Shown here piece by piece: positions 54,551 to 62,603 of a stretch of 64,000 nucleotides of DNA. The stretch's first letter is position 1; each line of letters begins with the position of its first letter. Source of the DNA: Seonamhaeicola algicola (GTDB lineage: Bacteria; Bacteroidota; Bacteroidia; Flavobacteriales; Flavobacteriaceae); NCBI RefSeq assembly GCF_007997385.1, contig NZ_VOSC01000019.1, positions 457,090 through 521,089 on the forward strand. The letters are read 5' to 3'. The notes beneath the pieces were generated by a model that searched no databases, was not told the origin of the DNA, and saw only the letters and a program-made list of their open reading frames with translations. The position numbers were made by a program, and so were the translations under genes.

Positions 54551-56926
54551 TTAAAATGGTATTGTTAACGATATTGATATATTTCTACCAGGTTCTGGTA
54601 CATCTATTAGCCTGTAAAAACTAGTGTGATTAAAATATTCTTTATTAAATACATTGTTAACCTTAAAGCGTAATTGCGCTGGTTTTTGAGCATTTAATAC
54701 ATTTAAATTACTCAACACAGATAGATTTAATAATTGATAGCCTTTTGTTTTTTCTTCGGGTGGTACAATGTCATTTTGCTTTGCTGTTATACGATAATCT
54801 GCAAAAAACTGTAAATTTTTAAAAAACAATATGTCTTTATTAATTTGATAACTAGCAGAAATTAACCCTGACAAAGGCGGCGAAAAGGGTATAGTAAAAT
54901 TCTTTTTTGGGCCTGTAGTTTGCTTAGAATATACATACTCAACGGATGTATTTAGGTTAAGATTTTTTAAAATATTATAGTTTAAATTTAATTCGCCACC
55001 ATACCTAAATACTTTAGTTTGTGTATATTCATAAATTTGAAGTGTTTCGTAAAAATTAGGTGTTGGGTTTAAGTATATAAAATTTTCAAAAAAGTTTACA
55101 AACGGACTAATACCAAAACTAAACTTGCTTGAAACGTAATCTATTTCGGCATCAATTTGATATGATGCTTCGGGATCTAAATCTAGATTTCCTCTTTCAA
55201 ATCTGTACATGTGATAATTAACACCATCTGATGCCAACTCATTTGCTAAAGGTATTCTAAAACTTTTACCAACATTTAGCTTATACGTTGTTTTTGGCGC
55301 AGTATAACTTAAACCTACAGAACCACTTACACTATTAAAGTTTAAAGTTTTATTTTGTGCTCGTTGTAAATATATATTTGATTTTGAGCCGTCTGGGTTA
55401 TTAACTGTTGTTTGAAACCAATCTGTGTAAGATTTTGTTTTAACTGTACCAAAATCATAACGTAAACCACCCTGAAAATGCAAGTTTTCATAAATATCAA
55501 AATGATCAAAAGCAAAAATACCAGCTGTAAACCTATTGTATTCAGGAATTAAAAACCCCCAACCACCTATATTATTGTTTTGGTATTCGGTATTTATACC
55601 AAATACTATATCATGGTTTTCATTAGGCTTATAAACATCGCGTACGTTTAATGATATTGTGTTTTTATAAAAAACACGTTCTTTGCTATTATCAGGTTTT
55701 GGCATAAAACCATGTGGCACTGGCTCAGAATGTTCTTCTCGATGATTATTTTGAAAACCTGCTTCAATATGAAACGTGTGCGCATTAGCGTAATAAGTAC
55801 TATTATTTACAATTTTAAAATGATTTACTTTGTGGTAGGGTAAGTCTATATCTCTATCATCACTATCATAATCAATAGTTGATGTTCTCACCTCTAAACC
55901 ATGCGCATTTGCAAAAAATCCATTTTTAGCATTTACGTTACTAAAAAAAGTTTCTGTTTTAAAATTTTCACCAATATACCCCACACTAAAAGCCGCATTA
56001 GCTTCAAATCCTGCTGTGTTTCTTAATTGATTATTATGCAATTCAAAAACATAACTTTCATAGTTAATTTTATCTGTAGGCACCTTATAATCAGCATAAT
56101 CTCTATAGGTTAAACGTGTTCTGTAGTACCATTTTTCTTTTCGGCTTTGTAAACCTACAGAAACACCTAGCAAATCGTTATTACTTTCAGCTAATAAATT
56201 CACCTCACCTGTAAAAGAATTTAATAAAGGTATTTTAGCTGGTTGAATATCTACAACACCAGCAATAGCATCAGAACCATAAAGTAATGATGCTGCACCT
56301 TTAATAATGCTTATATTTTCAATGCCATATTGATCTATTTCTAAACCATGATCATTCCCCCATTGTTGTGCCTCATGTTTTATACCATTTTGCACAACAC
56401 TTACTCTATTAAAGCCTAAACCTCTAATTATTGGTTTAGATTGCCCTGAGCCAATGTTTACAGTACCAACACCAGGTATTTTACTTAGGGTTTGCATTAA
56501 ACTGTTTTCTCTATTTGTTAATAAAAATTCTTTTGACACTAACTCTGAAACCATAGGCGTTTCATGTTCAATTTCTTCTTTAGTTTTACCTTTAACAACT
56601 ATTTCATCAAGATTAGTTGTTTTGGTATCAAGTAAAATTGAAACCTTATTTGTTTTTGAATTTACATTAACTGTAATAGTTTTTGATGCATAGGCAACAT
56701 GAGAAATTGTTAAGGTATATGTACCTTCAGGAACATTATACATAACAAACTCACCTGCTTCATTTGAGAGCGCATACAAATTACTTTTACTTGTAATTGT
56801 TGCACCTTGAATAGGTTTTGAGGTTGTAGCATTACCTACAAATCCTTTAATTTGGAAATTATTTTGACCAAATACAGCTATATTAAAGCAAATAAAAAGC
56901 CACAGGCCCAATGTTTTATAAAACAT
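54551..56926 (-). CDS. TonB-dependent receptor, probable metal (zinc) importer
   Basis: 791 aa outer-membrane protein: signal peptide (1-20), CarboxypepD_reg-like domain (about 25-110), plug (about 130-240) with IPGVGTVNIGSGQSKPIIRG and KHEAQQWGNDHGLEIDQ, and a 22-strand barrel to the C-terminal aromatic residue (TIPF). His-rich predicted loops (FANAHGLEV, HREEHSEPVPHGF) and the plug segment resemble ZnuD-type zinc receptors. It has no SusD partner, which argues against glycan uptake. It lies between the small Cys/His protein and the DUF4625 pair. Confidence 0.88.
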   Translation of the reverse strand: MFYKTLGLWLFICFNIAVFGQNNFQIKGFVGNATTSKPIQGATITSKSNLYALSNEAGEFVMYNVPEGTYTLTISHVAYASKTITVNVNSKTNKVSILLDTKTTNLDEIVVKGKTKEEIEHETPMVSELVSKEFLLTNRENSLMQTLSKIPGVGTVNIGSGQSKPIIRGLGFNRVSVVQNGIKHEAQQWGNDHGLEIDQYGIENISIIKGAASLLYGSDAIAGVVDIQPAKIPLLNSFTGEVNLLAESNNDLLGVSVGLQSRKEKWYYRTRLTYRDYADYKVPTDKINYESYVFELHNNQLRNTAGFEANAAFSVGYIGENFKTETFFSNVNAKNGFFANAHGLEVRTSTIDYDSDDRDIDLPYHKVNHFKIVNNSTYYANAHTFHIEAGFQNNHREEHSEPVPHGFMPKPDNSKERVFYKNTISLNVRDVYKPNENHDIVFGINTEYQNNNIGGWGFLIPEYNRFTAGIFAFDHFDIYENLHFQGGLRYDFGTVKTKSYTDWFQTTVNNPDGSKSNIYLQRAQNKTLNFNSVSGSVGLSYTAPKTTYKLNVGKSFRIPLANELASDGVNYHMYRFERGNLDLDPEASYQIDAEIDYVSSKFSFGISPFVNFFENFIYLNPTPNFYETLQIYEYTQTKVFRYGGELNLNYNILKNLNLNTSVEYVYSKQTTGPKKNFTIPFSPPLSGLISASYQINKDILFFKNLQFFADYRITAKQNDIVPPEEKTKGYQLLNLSVLSNLNVLNAQKPAQLRFKVNNVFNKEYFNHTSFYRLIDVPEPGRNISISLTIPF

Positions 56927-56959
56927 GGTATATATCTAATAAATGTTAAGCAATTTTTT

Positions 56960-56996
56960 ATAAATTTTAGTGTTCACTAAATAGACTAAAATTTAT
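56960..56996. repeat. 12-bp inverted repeat in the metal operon
   Basis: ATAAATTTTAGT (56960-56971) and ACTAAAATTTAT (56985-56996) pair perfectly around a 13-base loop. It is AT-only apart from two pairs and lies between the 102-aa protein gene and the TonB receptor gene. It could attenuate, process or stabilise the message. Confidence 0.5.
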
Positions 56997-57088
56997 TTTA
57001 TTTTTTTTGAAGTGAGTACTCAGCGATAAATACCAATGAAATAAATTACAAAAAAACTTATTTTAAGTAATTACACTAAAAAGTACTT

Positions 57089-57397
57089 TTAAACTATAGG
57101 AGGAGGCCTTGAAAATAATTGGTTAGTTTCAATAGCTTTAATTATGTTGATAACAGAAGCTATTGGTAGCTGTTTCTCTATTGAAAATACAGTTATTTCA
57201 AAGGTGTAATTAGTTTCTTGTGGTGCCAATAAAGGCTTTACACCTTCTGATATAACTACATCACAAACAACACAATTTAAATCTTTATCATCATCACAAC
57301 TATGAGACAAAACATGTAATCCTAATACTTTTAAAGATAGGAACAACGCCATTAAACAAAGCGCTATTTTTCTGTTATGTTTTGTAATAATTTCCAC
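57089..57397 (-). CDS. Small exported Cys/His protein of the metal locus
   Basis: 102 aa protein with an N-terminal hydrophobic segment (about 10-27) that serves as signal or anchor. Just after it is a putative metal-binding stretch LHVLSHSCDDDKDLNCVVCD (two His, three Cys, acidic residues). The rest (about 50-102) is unremarkable. Small proteins with such a motif often precede TonB metal receptors in Flavobacteriaceae. It is first in the unit under the GCAAC-N3-GTTGC operator. Role inferred. Confidence 0.65.
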   Translation of the reverse strand: MEIITKHNRKIALCLMALFLSLKVLGLHVLSHSCDDDKDLNCVVCDVVISEGVKPLLAPQETNYTFEITVFSIEKQLPIASVINIIKAIETNQLFSRPPPIV

Positions 57398-57449
57398 AGC
57401 TTTTAATTGTGATAAATTAATAAAAATTTAACACACAATTTTTAATCTG

Positions 57450-57489
57450 CAAATATAGGTGTAATAAAATTTTGTTGCAACTATGTTGC
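57450..57489 (-). promoter_or_regulatory. Zur/Fur-like operator overlapping a promoter
   Basis: The perfect palindrome GCAAC-TAT-GTTGC occupies 57477-57489. On the minus strand TATATTTG (57457-57450) is a consensus -7 element and the -33 position, 19 bases upstream, falls on the palindrome edge. A repressor bound there would block the promoter. Bacteroidota Fur-family (Zur) sites that I recall have this GCAAC-N3-GTTGC form. Confidence 0.65.
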
Positions 57490-57530
57490 CTTTATTTACT
57501 TGAGTTTAACATATAAAACCTTAAAATTCT

Positions 57531-57812
57531 TTACATGCTAGTAGTAGATTTTTTACTTAAGCTTTTATTTGGGGCTAAAACAAAGGTATACAACCACATT
57601 AATGTAAAGGTTGGTATAACATCTAAAAACGGAAAAGCCTCTTCTATAAAAGATATGGCTGCAGCAATTTTACCTTCTTTTCCTTTGTAAAGTTTTGTCA
57701 TTAAATAAGCTGATGCAGGCGCCCAAATAAAATCGAACGCCGGAAATATAAACGATACATACCCTAAAGCGTCAAAAACTATACTTAAGGCTAATTTTTT
57801 GTATTTATTCAT
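57531..57812 (-). CDS. Small membrane protein of unknown function
   Basis: 93 aa protein with two or three hydrophobic segments (about 8-45 and 66-82) and Asp/Glu residues inside them (FDFIWAPASAYLM, EEAFPFLDVIPTFTLMWLY). Similar small proteins recur in Flavobacteriaceae. It lies 60 bases after folE on the same strand and may share its message. Confidence 0.65.
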   Translation of the reverse strand: MNKYKKLALSIVFDALGYVSFIFPAFDFIWAPASAYLMTKLYKGKEGKIAAAISFIEEAFPFLDVIPTFTLMWLYTFVLAPNKSLSKKSTTSM

Positions 57813-57872
57813 AGGTTGTTATTTCTTTTTTAATGTAATGATTACAAGAAACATACCAAAAGTACTAAGTAA

Positions 57873-58460
57873 CTACTTCCCTATTAATTTTAAAAACTCG
57901 TTACGTGTTTCAATTTTTTCAAACTGCCCTCTAAAACCTGATGTTGTGGTTGTAGAATTTTGTTTTTGCACACCACGCATCATCATACACATATGCGATG
58001 CTTCAATTACTACGGCTACACCTTGTGGCTTTAAAGTATCATTTATACAATCTAAAATTTGCTCAGTTAAACGCTCTTGCACTTGCAAACGTCTTGCAAA
58101 AACATCAACAATACGCGGTAATTTACTTAAGCCAACTATATGCCCGTTGGGTATGTAAGCTATATGTACTTTACCAAAAAAAGGCAAAATATGGTGTTCG
58201 CAAAGCGAATACAACTCAATATCTTTAACAATAACCATTTCGTTGTATGATTCTTTAAACATGGCACTTGTTAAAATTTCAACAGGATCTTGCTCATAAC
58301 CTTGCGTTAAAAATTGCATAGCTTTAGCAGCACGTTCTGGTGTTTTTAAAAGGCCATCGCGTTTGGTATCTTCTCCTAAATCTTCAATAATTTTTTTATA
58401 TCTATCTTTTACATCATCAGTTACCTGCATGCTGTATTCTTCAAACTTTTTGTATGGCAT
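57873..58460 (-). CDS. folE: GTP cyclohydrolase I
   Basis: First enzyme of tetrahydrofolate (or queuosine precursor) synthesis from GTP. 195 aa. The zinc and catalytic residues are visible: [21 protein letters not shown] (Cys and two His, about 78-98), [20 protein letters not shown] (about 108-127) and the second Cys in [14 protein letters not shown] (about 150-163). The start [13 protein letters not shown] gives a full-length enzyme. Confidence 0.96.
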   Translation of the reverse strand: MPYKKFEEYSMQVTDDVKDRYKKIIEDLGEDTKRDGLLKTPERAAKAMQFLTQGYEQDPVEILTSAMFKESYNEMVIVKDIELYSLCEHHILPFFGKVHIAYIPNGHIVGLSKLPRIVDVFARRLQVQERLTEQILDCINDTLKPQGVAVVIEASHMCMMMRGVQKQNSTTTTSGFRGQFEKIETRNEFLKLIGK

Positions 58461-58598
58461 TTTATAAATCTTTTCTTCTTAAAGTAATATTAAACGTAAA
58501 ATAGTTGTTTTAAAATTAAATATCAAAAAAAACAGAATAACTTTAATGTTGCGCTTTAATTTGTAATATAGTATTTTAATGGCCTTAAAAAATAATGC

Positions 58599-59261
58599 AT
58601 GATTAAAGCCAAAAACATACATAAGTTTTACAAAGATTTACACGTTTTAAAAGGTGTTGATGTTGATGTTAAAAAAGGCGAAGTAGTTTCAATTGTTGGT
58701 GCTTCGGGTGCAGGAAAAACTACATTACTACAAATTTTAGGCACTTTAGATAATGCTTCAAAAAAAGAAGATTTTGAATTAAATATTAATAACACCAACC
58801 TAAACAAGCTCACTGATAAAGCTTTGGCAAAATTTAGAAATAATCATATCGGTTTTATTTTTCAGTTTCACCAATTATTACCAGAATTTACTGCTATTGA
58901 AAACGTTTGTTTACCTGCTTTTATTAAAGGAACACCTAAAAAAGAAGCTGAAACTAGAGCCAAAGAATTGTTAGATTTTTTAGGCTTAAAGCACCGGTAT
59001 GACCATAAACCAAGCCAAATGTCTGGTGGTGAGCAGCAACGTGTTGCTGTGGCAAGAGCTTTAATTAACAAACCAGATTTAATATTTGCAGATGAACCTT
59101 CGGGTAATTTAGATAGTGAATCGGCTGAAAATTTACATAACTTATTCTTTAAACTGCGTGATGAATTTGGGCAAACATTTGTTATTGTTACCCACAATGA
59201 AGAATTAGCAAATATGGCTGATAGAAAACTCATTATGGTAGACGGAAAAATTATTTATTAA
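58599..59261 (+). CDS. LolD-like ABC transporter ATP-binding protein
   Basis: 220 aa ATPase of the LolCDE/MacB type. Walker A GASGAGKT (about 34-41), Q-loop [12 protein letters not shown], signature [15 protein letters not shown] (about 144-158), Walker [13 protein letters not shown] and the H-loop VIVTHNEE. It would power extraction of lipoproteins from the inner membrane (LolD) if its permease is LolC/E-like, but no permease is adjacent. Divergent from folE. Confidence 0.88.
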   Translation: MIKAKNIHKFYKDLHVLKGVDVDVKKGEVVSIVGASGAGKTTLLQILGTLDNASKKEDFELNINNTNLNKLTDKALAKFRNNHIGFIFQFHQLLPEFTAIENVCLPAFIKGTPKKEAETRAKELLDFLGLKHRYDHKPSQMSGGEQQRVAVARALINKPDLIFADEPSGNLDSESAENLHNLFFKLRDEFGQTFVIVTHNEELANMADRKLIMVDGKIIY

Positions 59262-59319
59262 AAAAACCTCTTTTTTGTTTAGTTTTTTACTATTTTAGTT
59301 GAACATTTAAAATAGAGCC

Positions 59320-60534
59320 ATGCAGCTAAATACCATTCCAAAAAATGAAGAAGATAGGCTTTTAGCTGTTAAAAGCTACAATCTTGAAAAAAACCAAGAC
59401 AACACAGATTTTAATAACATTACTGAACTTGCAAGTTCTTTAACTAACATACCAAATGCTTTAATTTCAATTGTTGAAAAAGAAAAAGTTTGGTTTAAAT
59501 CGGCTAAAGGTTTAGATATTTGTAGCTCAGACCGTAATTTATCTTTCTGTAATTACGCCATAAACAGTGATGATGATTTTTTTATTATTGAAGACACCAC
59601 AAAAGATTTACGTTTTATAAACCACCCTTACACCAAAAATGGTAAAGATGCTATTGTATTTTATGCAGGCGTTTGTTTAATAGATGAAAACAACTTTAAA
59701 CTTGGTACTTTGTGTGTTATAGATAACAAACCAAATTCTATAAATACAACACAAAAAAACAGTTTAAAAATACTTGCAAAACAGGTTGTGAAACTTATTG
59801 AGTTAAACAAAAGCAACAGTAAATTAAGGCAAACTAAAAGAAAACTAGTTAAAAGAAATAAAATGCTAAAAGGTTTTGCAACACAAGTTGCCCATGATAT
59901 GAAAATGCCTTTAGCAAACATGATTTTAACATCCGATATTTTAAAATCTAAATACAAAAAAAGCCTAGACCAAAAGGGCGAAGATTATATTAATAACATT
60001 AAAAACGCTTCATTATCACTTAACAACTACATTAATAACCTTTTAAACTACTATGAAAACAGTAATTTAAGTAAAAAAAATGTAGAAACGTTTTCATTTA
60101 ATCAATTACTAGAAGAAGTTATTGATATGCTAAATATAAAAGTAAATTGTTCTGTAAACCTTCCTGATAAAGATGAAGACATAACTACTAATAGAGCAGC
60201 ACTTGAACTTATTTTGCTTAATTTAATAACCAATAGTTTAAAATATAATAATAAACCTGAAACTATAATAAACATTCATTTAAACACAACGAACACTAAT
60301 TTTTATGTTATTGAAGTTTCAGATAATGGTATTGGTATACCAACAAAAAAACAAAAGAAAATTTTTAAATTATTTTCTACCATTGAAGAAACCGATCGTT
60401 TTGGGCAAAAGGGCCATGGTATTGGGCTATCAACTGTAAAAAAATTAGTGAATAAATTAGGTGGTAACATTAGTGTAAAGTCTACAATTAATATTGGTAG
60501 CACCTTCAAATTTTCAATAAAAAAAGGTATTTAA
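59320..60534 (+). CDS. GAF-domain sensor histidine kinase, orphan
   Basis: 404 aa soluble kinase with no membrane helix. GAF domain about 20-165 (SIVEKEKVWFKSAKGLD, FYAGVCL, GTLCVIDNKP), coiled linker (165-185), HisKA with phospho-His 192 (TQVAHDMKMPLANM) and HATPase_c about 285-404 (N-box NLITNSLKYNN, G1 DNGIGIP, G2 HGIGLSTV). No response regulator gene is adjacent. Its stop codon interlocks with that of the convergent MFS gene inside a TTAA. Confidence 0.92.
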   Translation: MQLNTIPKNEEDRLLAVKSYNLEKNQDNTDFNNITELASSLTNIPNALISIVEKEKVWFKSAKGLDICSSDRNLSFCNYAINSDDDFFIIEDTTKDLRFINHPYTKNGKDAIVFYAGVCLIDENNFKLGTLCVIDNKPNSINTTQKNSLKILAKQVVKLIELNKSNSKLRQTKRKLVKRNKMLKGFATQVAHDMKMPLANMILTSDILKSKYKKSLDQKGEDYINNIKNASLSLNNYINNLLNYYENSNLSKKNVETFSFNQLLEEVIDMLNIKVNCSVNLPDKDEDITTNRAALELILLNLITNSLKYNNKPETIINIHLNTTNTNFYVIEVSDNGIGIPTKKQKKIFKLFSTIEETDRFGQKGHGIGLSTVKKLVNKLGGNISVKSTINIGSTFKFSIKKGI

Positions 60535-61700
60535 CCTCTTTTCTGCTTTAACAACACAAAAAGAGCTAATAATGGGCCAATAGCCAACATTAAAAATAAG
60601 TATTTAACTGGTAAAATATGTGTTGCGTAATTTAATAATTGAATACTAAATATAGTTACACTAAACCCAATACAATTTACAATAGTTAAAGCGGTACCTT
60701 TTTTACTGTTAGGCGTACTTTGAGCCACTAATGCTGAAAACAAAGGAGAATCTGCAATTACAACCATACCCCAAAACATCATAAACACTAAAAATATATT
60801 TTTTGATGCATACATAAAAAACAGTGGCGATACCAAACAGCAAAAGCAAGATAACAATAAAGCACCTGTAGCTATAATTTTTGCAGTGTAAATTTGTGAT
60901 AATTTACCAGAAATAACACAAGCCAAACCTCCAATAGCTATAATTAAAAAAGATAACATTGATATACTAAAACCTGTAACATCATGATGTGTTTTATAGG
61001 CTTTTAAAACAAAAGGTACAAATGCCCAAAAAGCATAAAGTTCCCACATGTGCCCAAAATAACCAAAAGCTGCAACCCTAAACTTTTTATTACTAAAAAC
61101 ATTAAAAACCACTTTAAAATCAAAACGCTGTAACGGTGCTCTATAAGGTCCATTTGACACAAAACTAAGCACCAACAAACCTCCTAAAACTGCTAATATT
61201 GATGTTGTAAAAATTACAAAACTTACAGAACCACTTATACTTAAATAATTTAGTAAATGTGGAAACGCTGTGCCCAAAACCAAAGCACCAACTAAAAAAC
61301 CTAATGATTTGCCTAAGCCTTCTTTATAATAATCGGCCGCTATTTTCATACCAACAGGATATATACCTGCAAGAAAAAAACCTGTAAAAAACCGTAAAAT
61401 ACTCAAACTGTAAACCGTATGGTTGCCTATAAATACAAACAAATTAAAAACCGAAGCTATACATGCGCAAACAAAAAATACTTTTGAGGGTGAAAACCTA
61501 TCAACTACAGTAAATAAAGCAAATAAAAAAGTACCAATAATAAAACCAAATTGTACTGCTGTTGTTAAATGCCCCAAAGCTTGGGTGTTTAAATTAAAAA
61601 TTAATGCTAAATCTTTACTAATAGCATTACCAGCAAACCACAATGATGTGCAACAAAACTGTGCTATAACTATTATGGGTAAAATGTATTCTTTAAAAAT
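60531..61700 (-). CDS. Major facilitator superfamily transporter
   Basis: Inner-membrane transporter, 389 aa from ATT at 61700 (M-F-K-E-Y-I-L-P-I-I-V-I-A-Q-F), with about twelve helices. The first possible TTG (61643) would remove most of helix 1, and no ATG/GTG/TTG exists between the in-frame stop at 61716-61718 and that TTG. ATC (61703) and ATA (61709) are alternatives. Conserved parts are CTSLWFAGNAI, the loop VDRFSPSKVF and FFLAGIYPVGMKIAADYYKE. Relatives are annotated as sugar- or cyanate-type permeases; substrate unknown. The gene converges with the histidine kinase gene, sharing a TTAA that contains both stops. Confidence 0.85.
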   Translation of the reverse strand: MFKEYILPIIVIAQFCCTSLWFAGNAISKDLALIFNLNTQALGHLTTAVQFGFIIGTFLFALFTVVDRFSPSKVFFVCACIASVFNLFVFIGNHTVYSLSILRFFTGFFLAGIYPVGMKIAADYYKEGLGKSLGFLVGALVLGTAFPHLLNYLSISGSVSFVIFTTSILAVLGGLLVLSFVSNGPYRAPLQRFDFKVVFNVFSNKKFRVAAFGYFGHMWELYAFWAFVPFVLKAYKTHHDVTGFSISMLSFLIIAIGGLACVISGKLSQIYTAKIIATGALLLSCFCCLVSPLFFMYASKNIFLVFMMFWGMVVIADSPLFSALVAQSTPNSKKGTALTIVNCIGFSVTIFSIQLLNYATHILPVKYLFLMLAIGPLLALFVLLKQKRG

Positions 61701-61773
61701 GATAAATATGGTTTTTCAATTTTAACTTAAGTCGGTGTATTAATATGCTAATTACATTTATTTTTGTGAAATA

Positions 61774-62556
61774 ATGACACTAAATACACACATAACAAAA
61801 ACAGAACTACAAGATTTTTTAAACGAAAAAGTAATACTGTACAACAACCCCAAGTTTATTGAAAGTGACCCTATTCAAATTCCGCATTTGTTTTCAAAAA
61901 AAGAAGACATTGAAATTGCAGGTTTTTTAACAGCAACTATAGCTTGGGGCAACCGAAAAAGCATTATAAACAATGCCCAAAAGCTTATATTTTTACTTGA
62001 TAATGCACCGTATGATTTTGTTAAAAACCATACAGATACCGATTTAGAAAAACTTGAACCTTTTGTACATCGTACTTTCAATGGTACAGATTGTATACAC
62101 TTTATTAAAAGCCTAAAAAATATTTATACGAACCATAACGGACTTGAAAATTTATTTGCAAAACACGCTAAAAGCAATACTTTACAAACAGCCATTTCGC
62201 AATTTAAAACCGTTTTTTTTGAAATAGACCATTTAAAAAGAACACAAAAGCATGTGAGTGATCCGTTAAAAAACTCAGCTGCAAAACGCATAAATATGTA
62301 TTTACGCTGGATGGTTAGAAATGACCATGCTGGCGTAGATTTTGGTATTTGGCATCAACTTTCTCCCAGTCAATTATCATGTCCTTTAGATGTACATTCG
62401 GGTAATGTGGCGCGTAAATTAGGGTTGCTAACACGAAAACAAAATGATGCCAAAGCTCTTTTTGAGTTAGATACAAACCTAAGAAAACTTGATAGCAAAG
62501 ATCCTGTTAAATATGATTTTGCTTTATTTGGATTAGGAGTTTTTGAAGGATTTTAA
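61774..62556 (+). CDS. TIGR02757 family protein
   Basis: 260 aa conserved Bacteroidota protein. Seen: FLTATIAWGNRKSIINNAQK (about 51-70), NAAKRINMYLRWMVRNDHAG (about 166-186, preceded by PLK) and CPLDVHSGNVARKLGLLTRKQ (about 206-226), the last two with the look of an HhH-GPD DNA-glycosylase-like fold. No experiment known to me fixes the role. It ends 48 bases before the S10 peptidase gene and is probably co-transcribed. Confidence 0.88.
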   Translation: MTLNTHITKTELQDFLNEKVILYNNPKFIESDPIQIPHLFSKKEDIEIAGFLTATIAWGNRKSIINNAQKLIFLLDNAPYDFVKNHTDTDLEKLEPFVHRTFNGTDCIHFIKSLKNIYTNHNGLENLFAKHAKSNTLQTAISQFKTVFFEIDHLKRTQKHVSDPLKNSAAKRINMYLRWMVRNDHAGVDFGIWHQLSPSQLSCPLDVHSGNVARKLGLLTRKQNDAKALFELDTNLRKLDSKDPVKYDFALFGLGVFEGF

Positions 62557-62603
62557 CATTTCTTTTAATTATCTTTAAAAAATATTTCAAATTACAAATA
62601 TTT

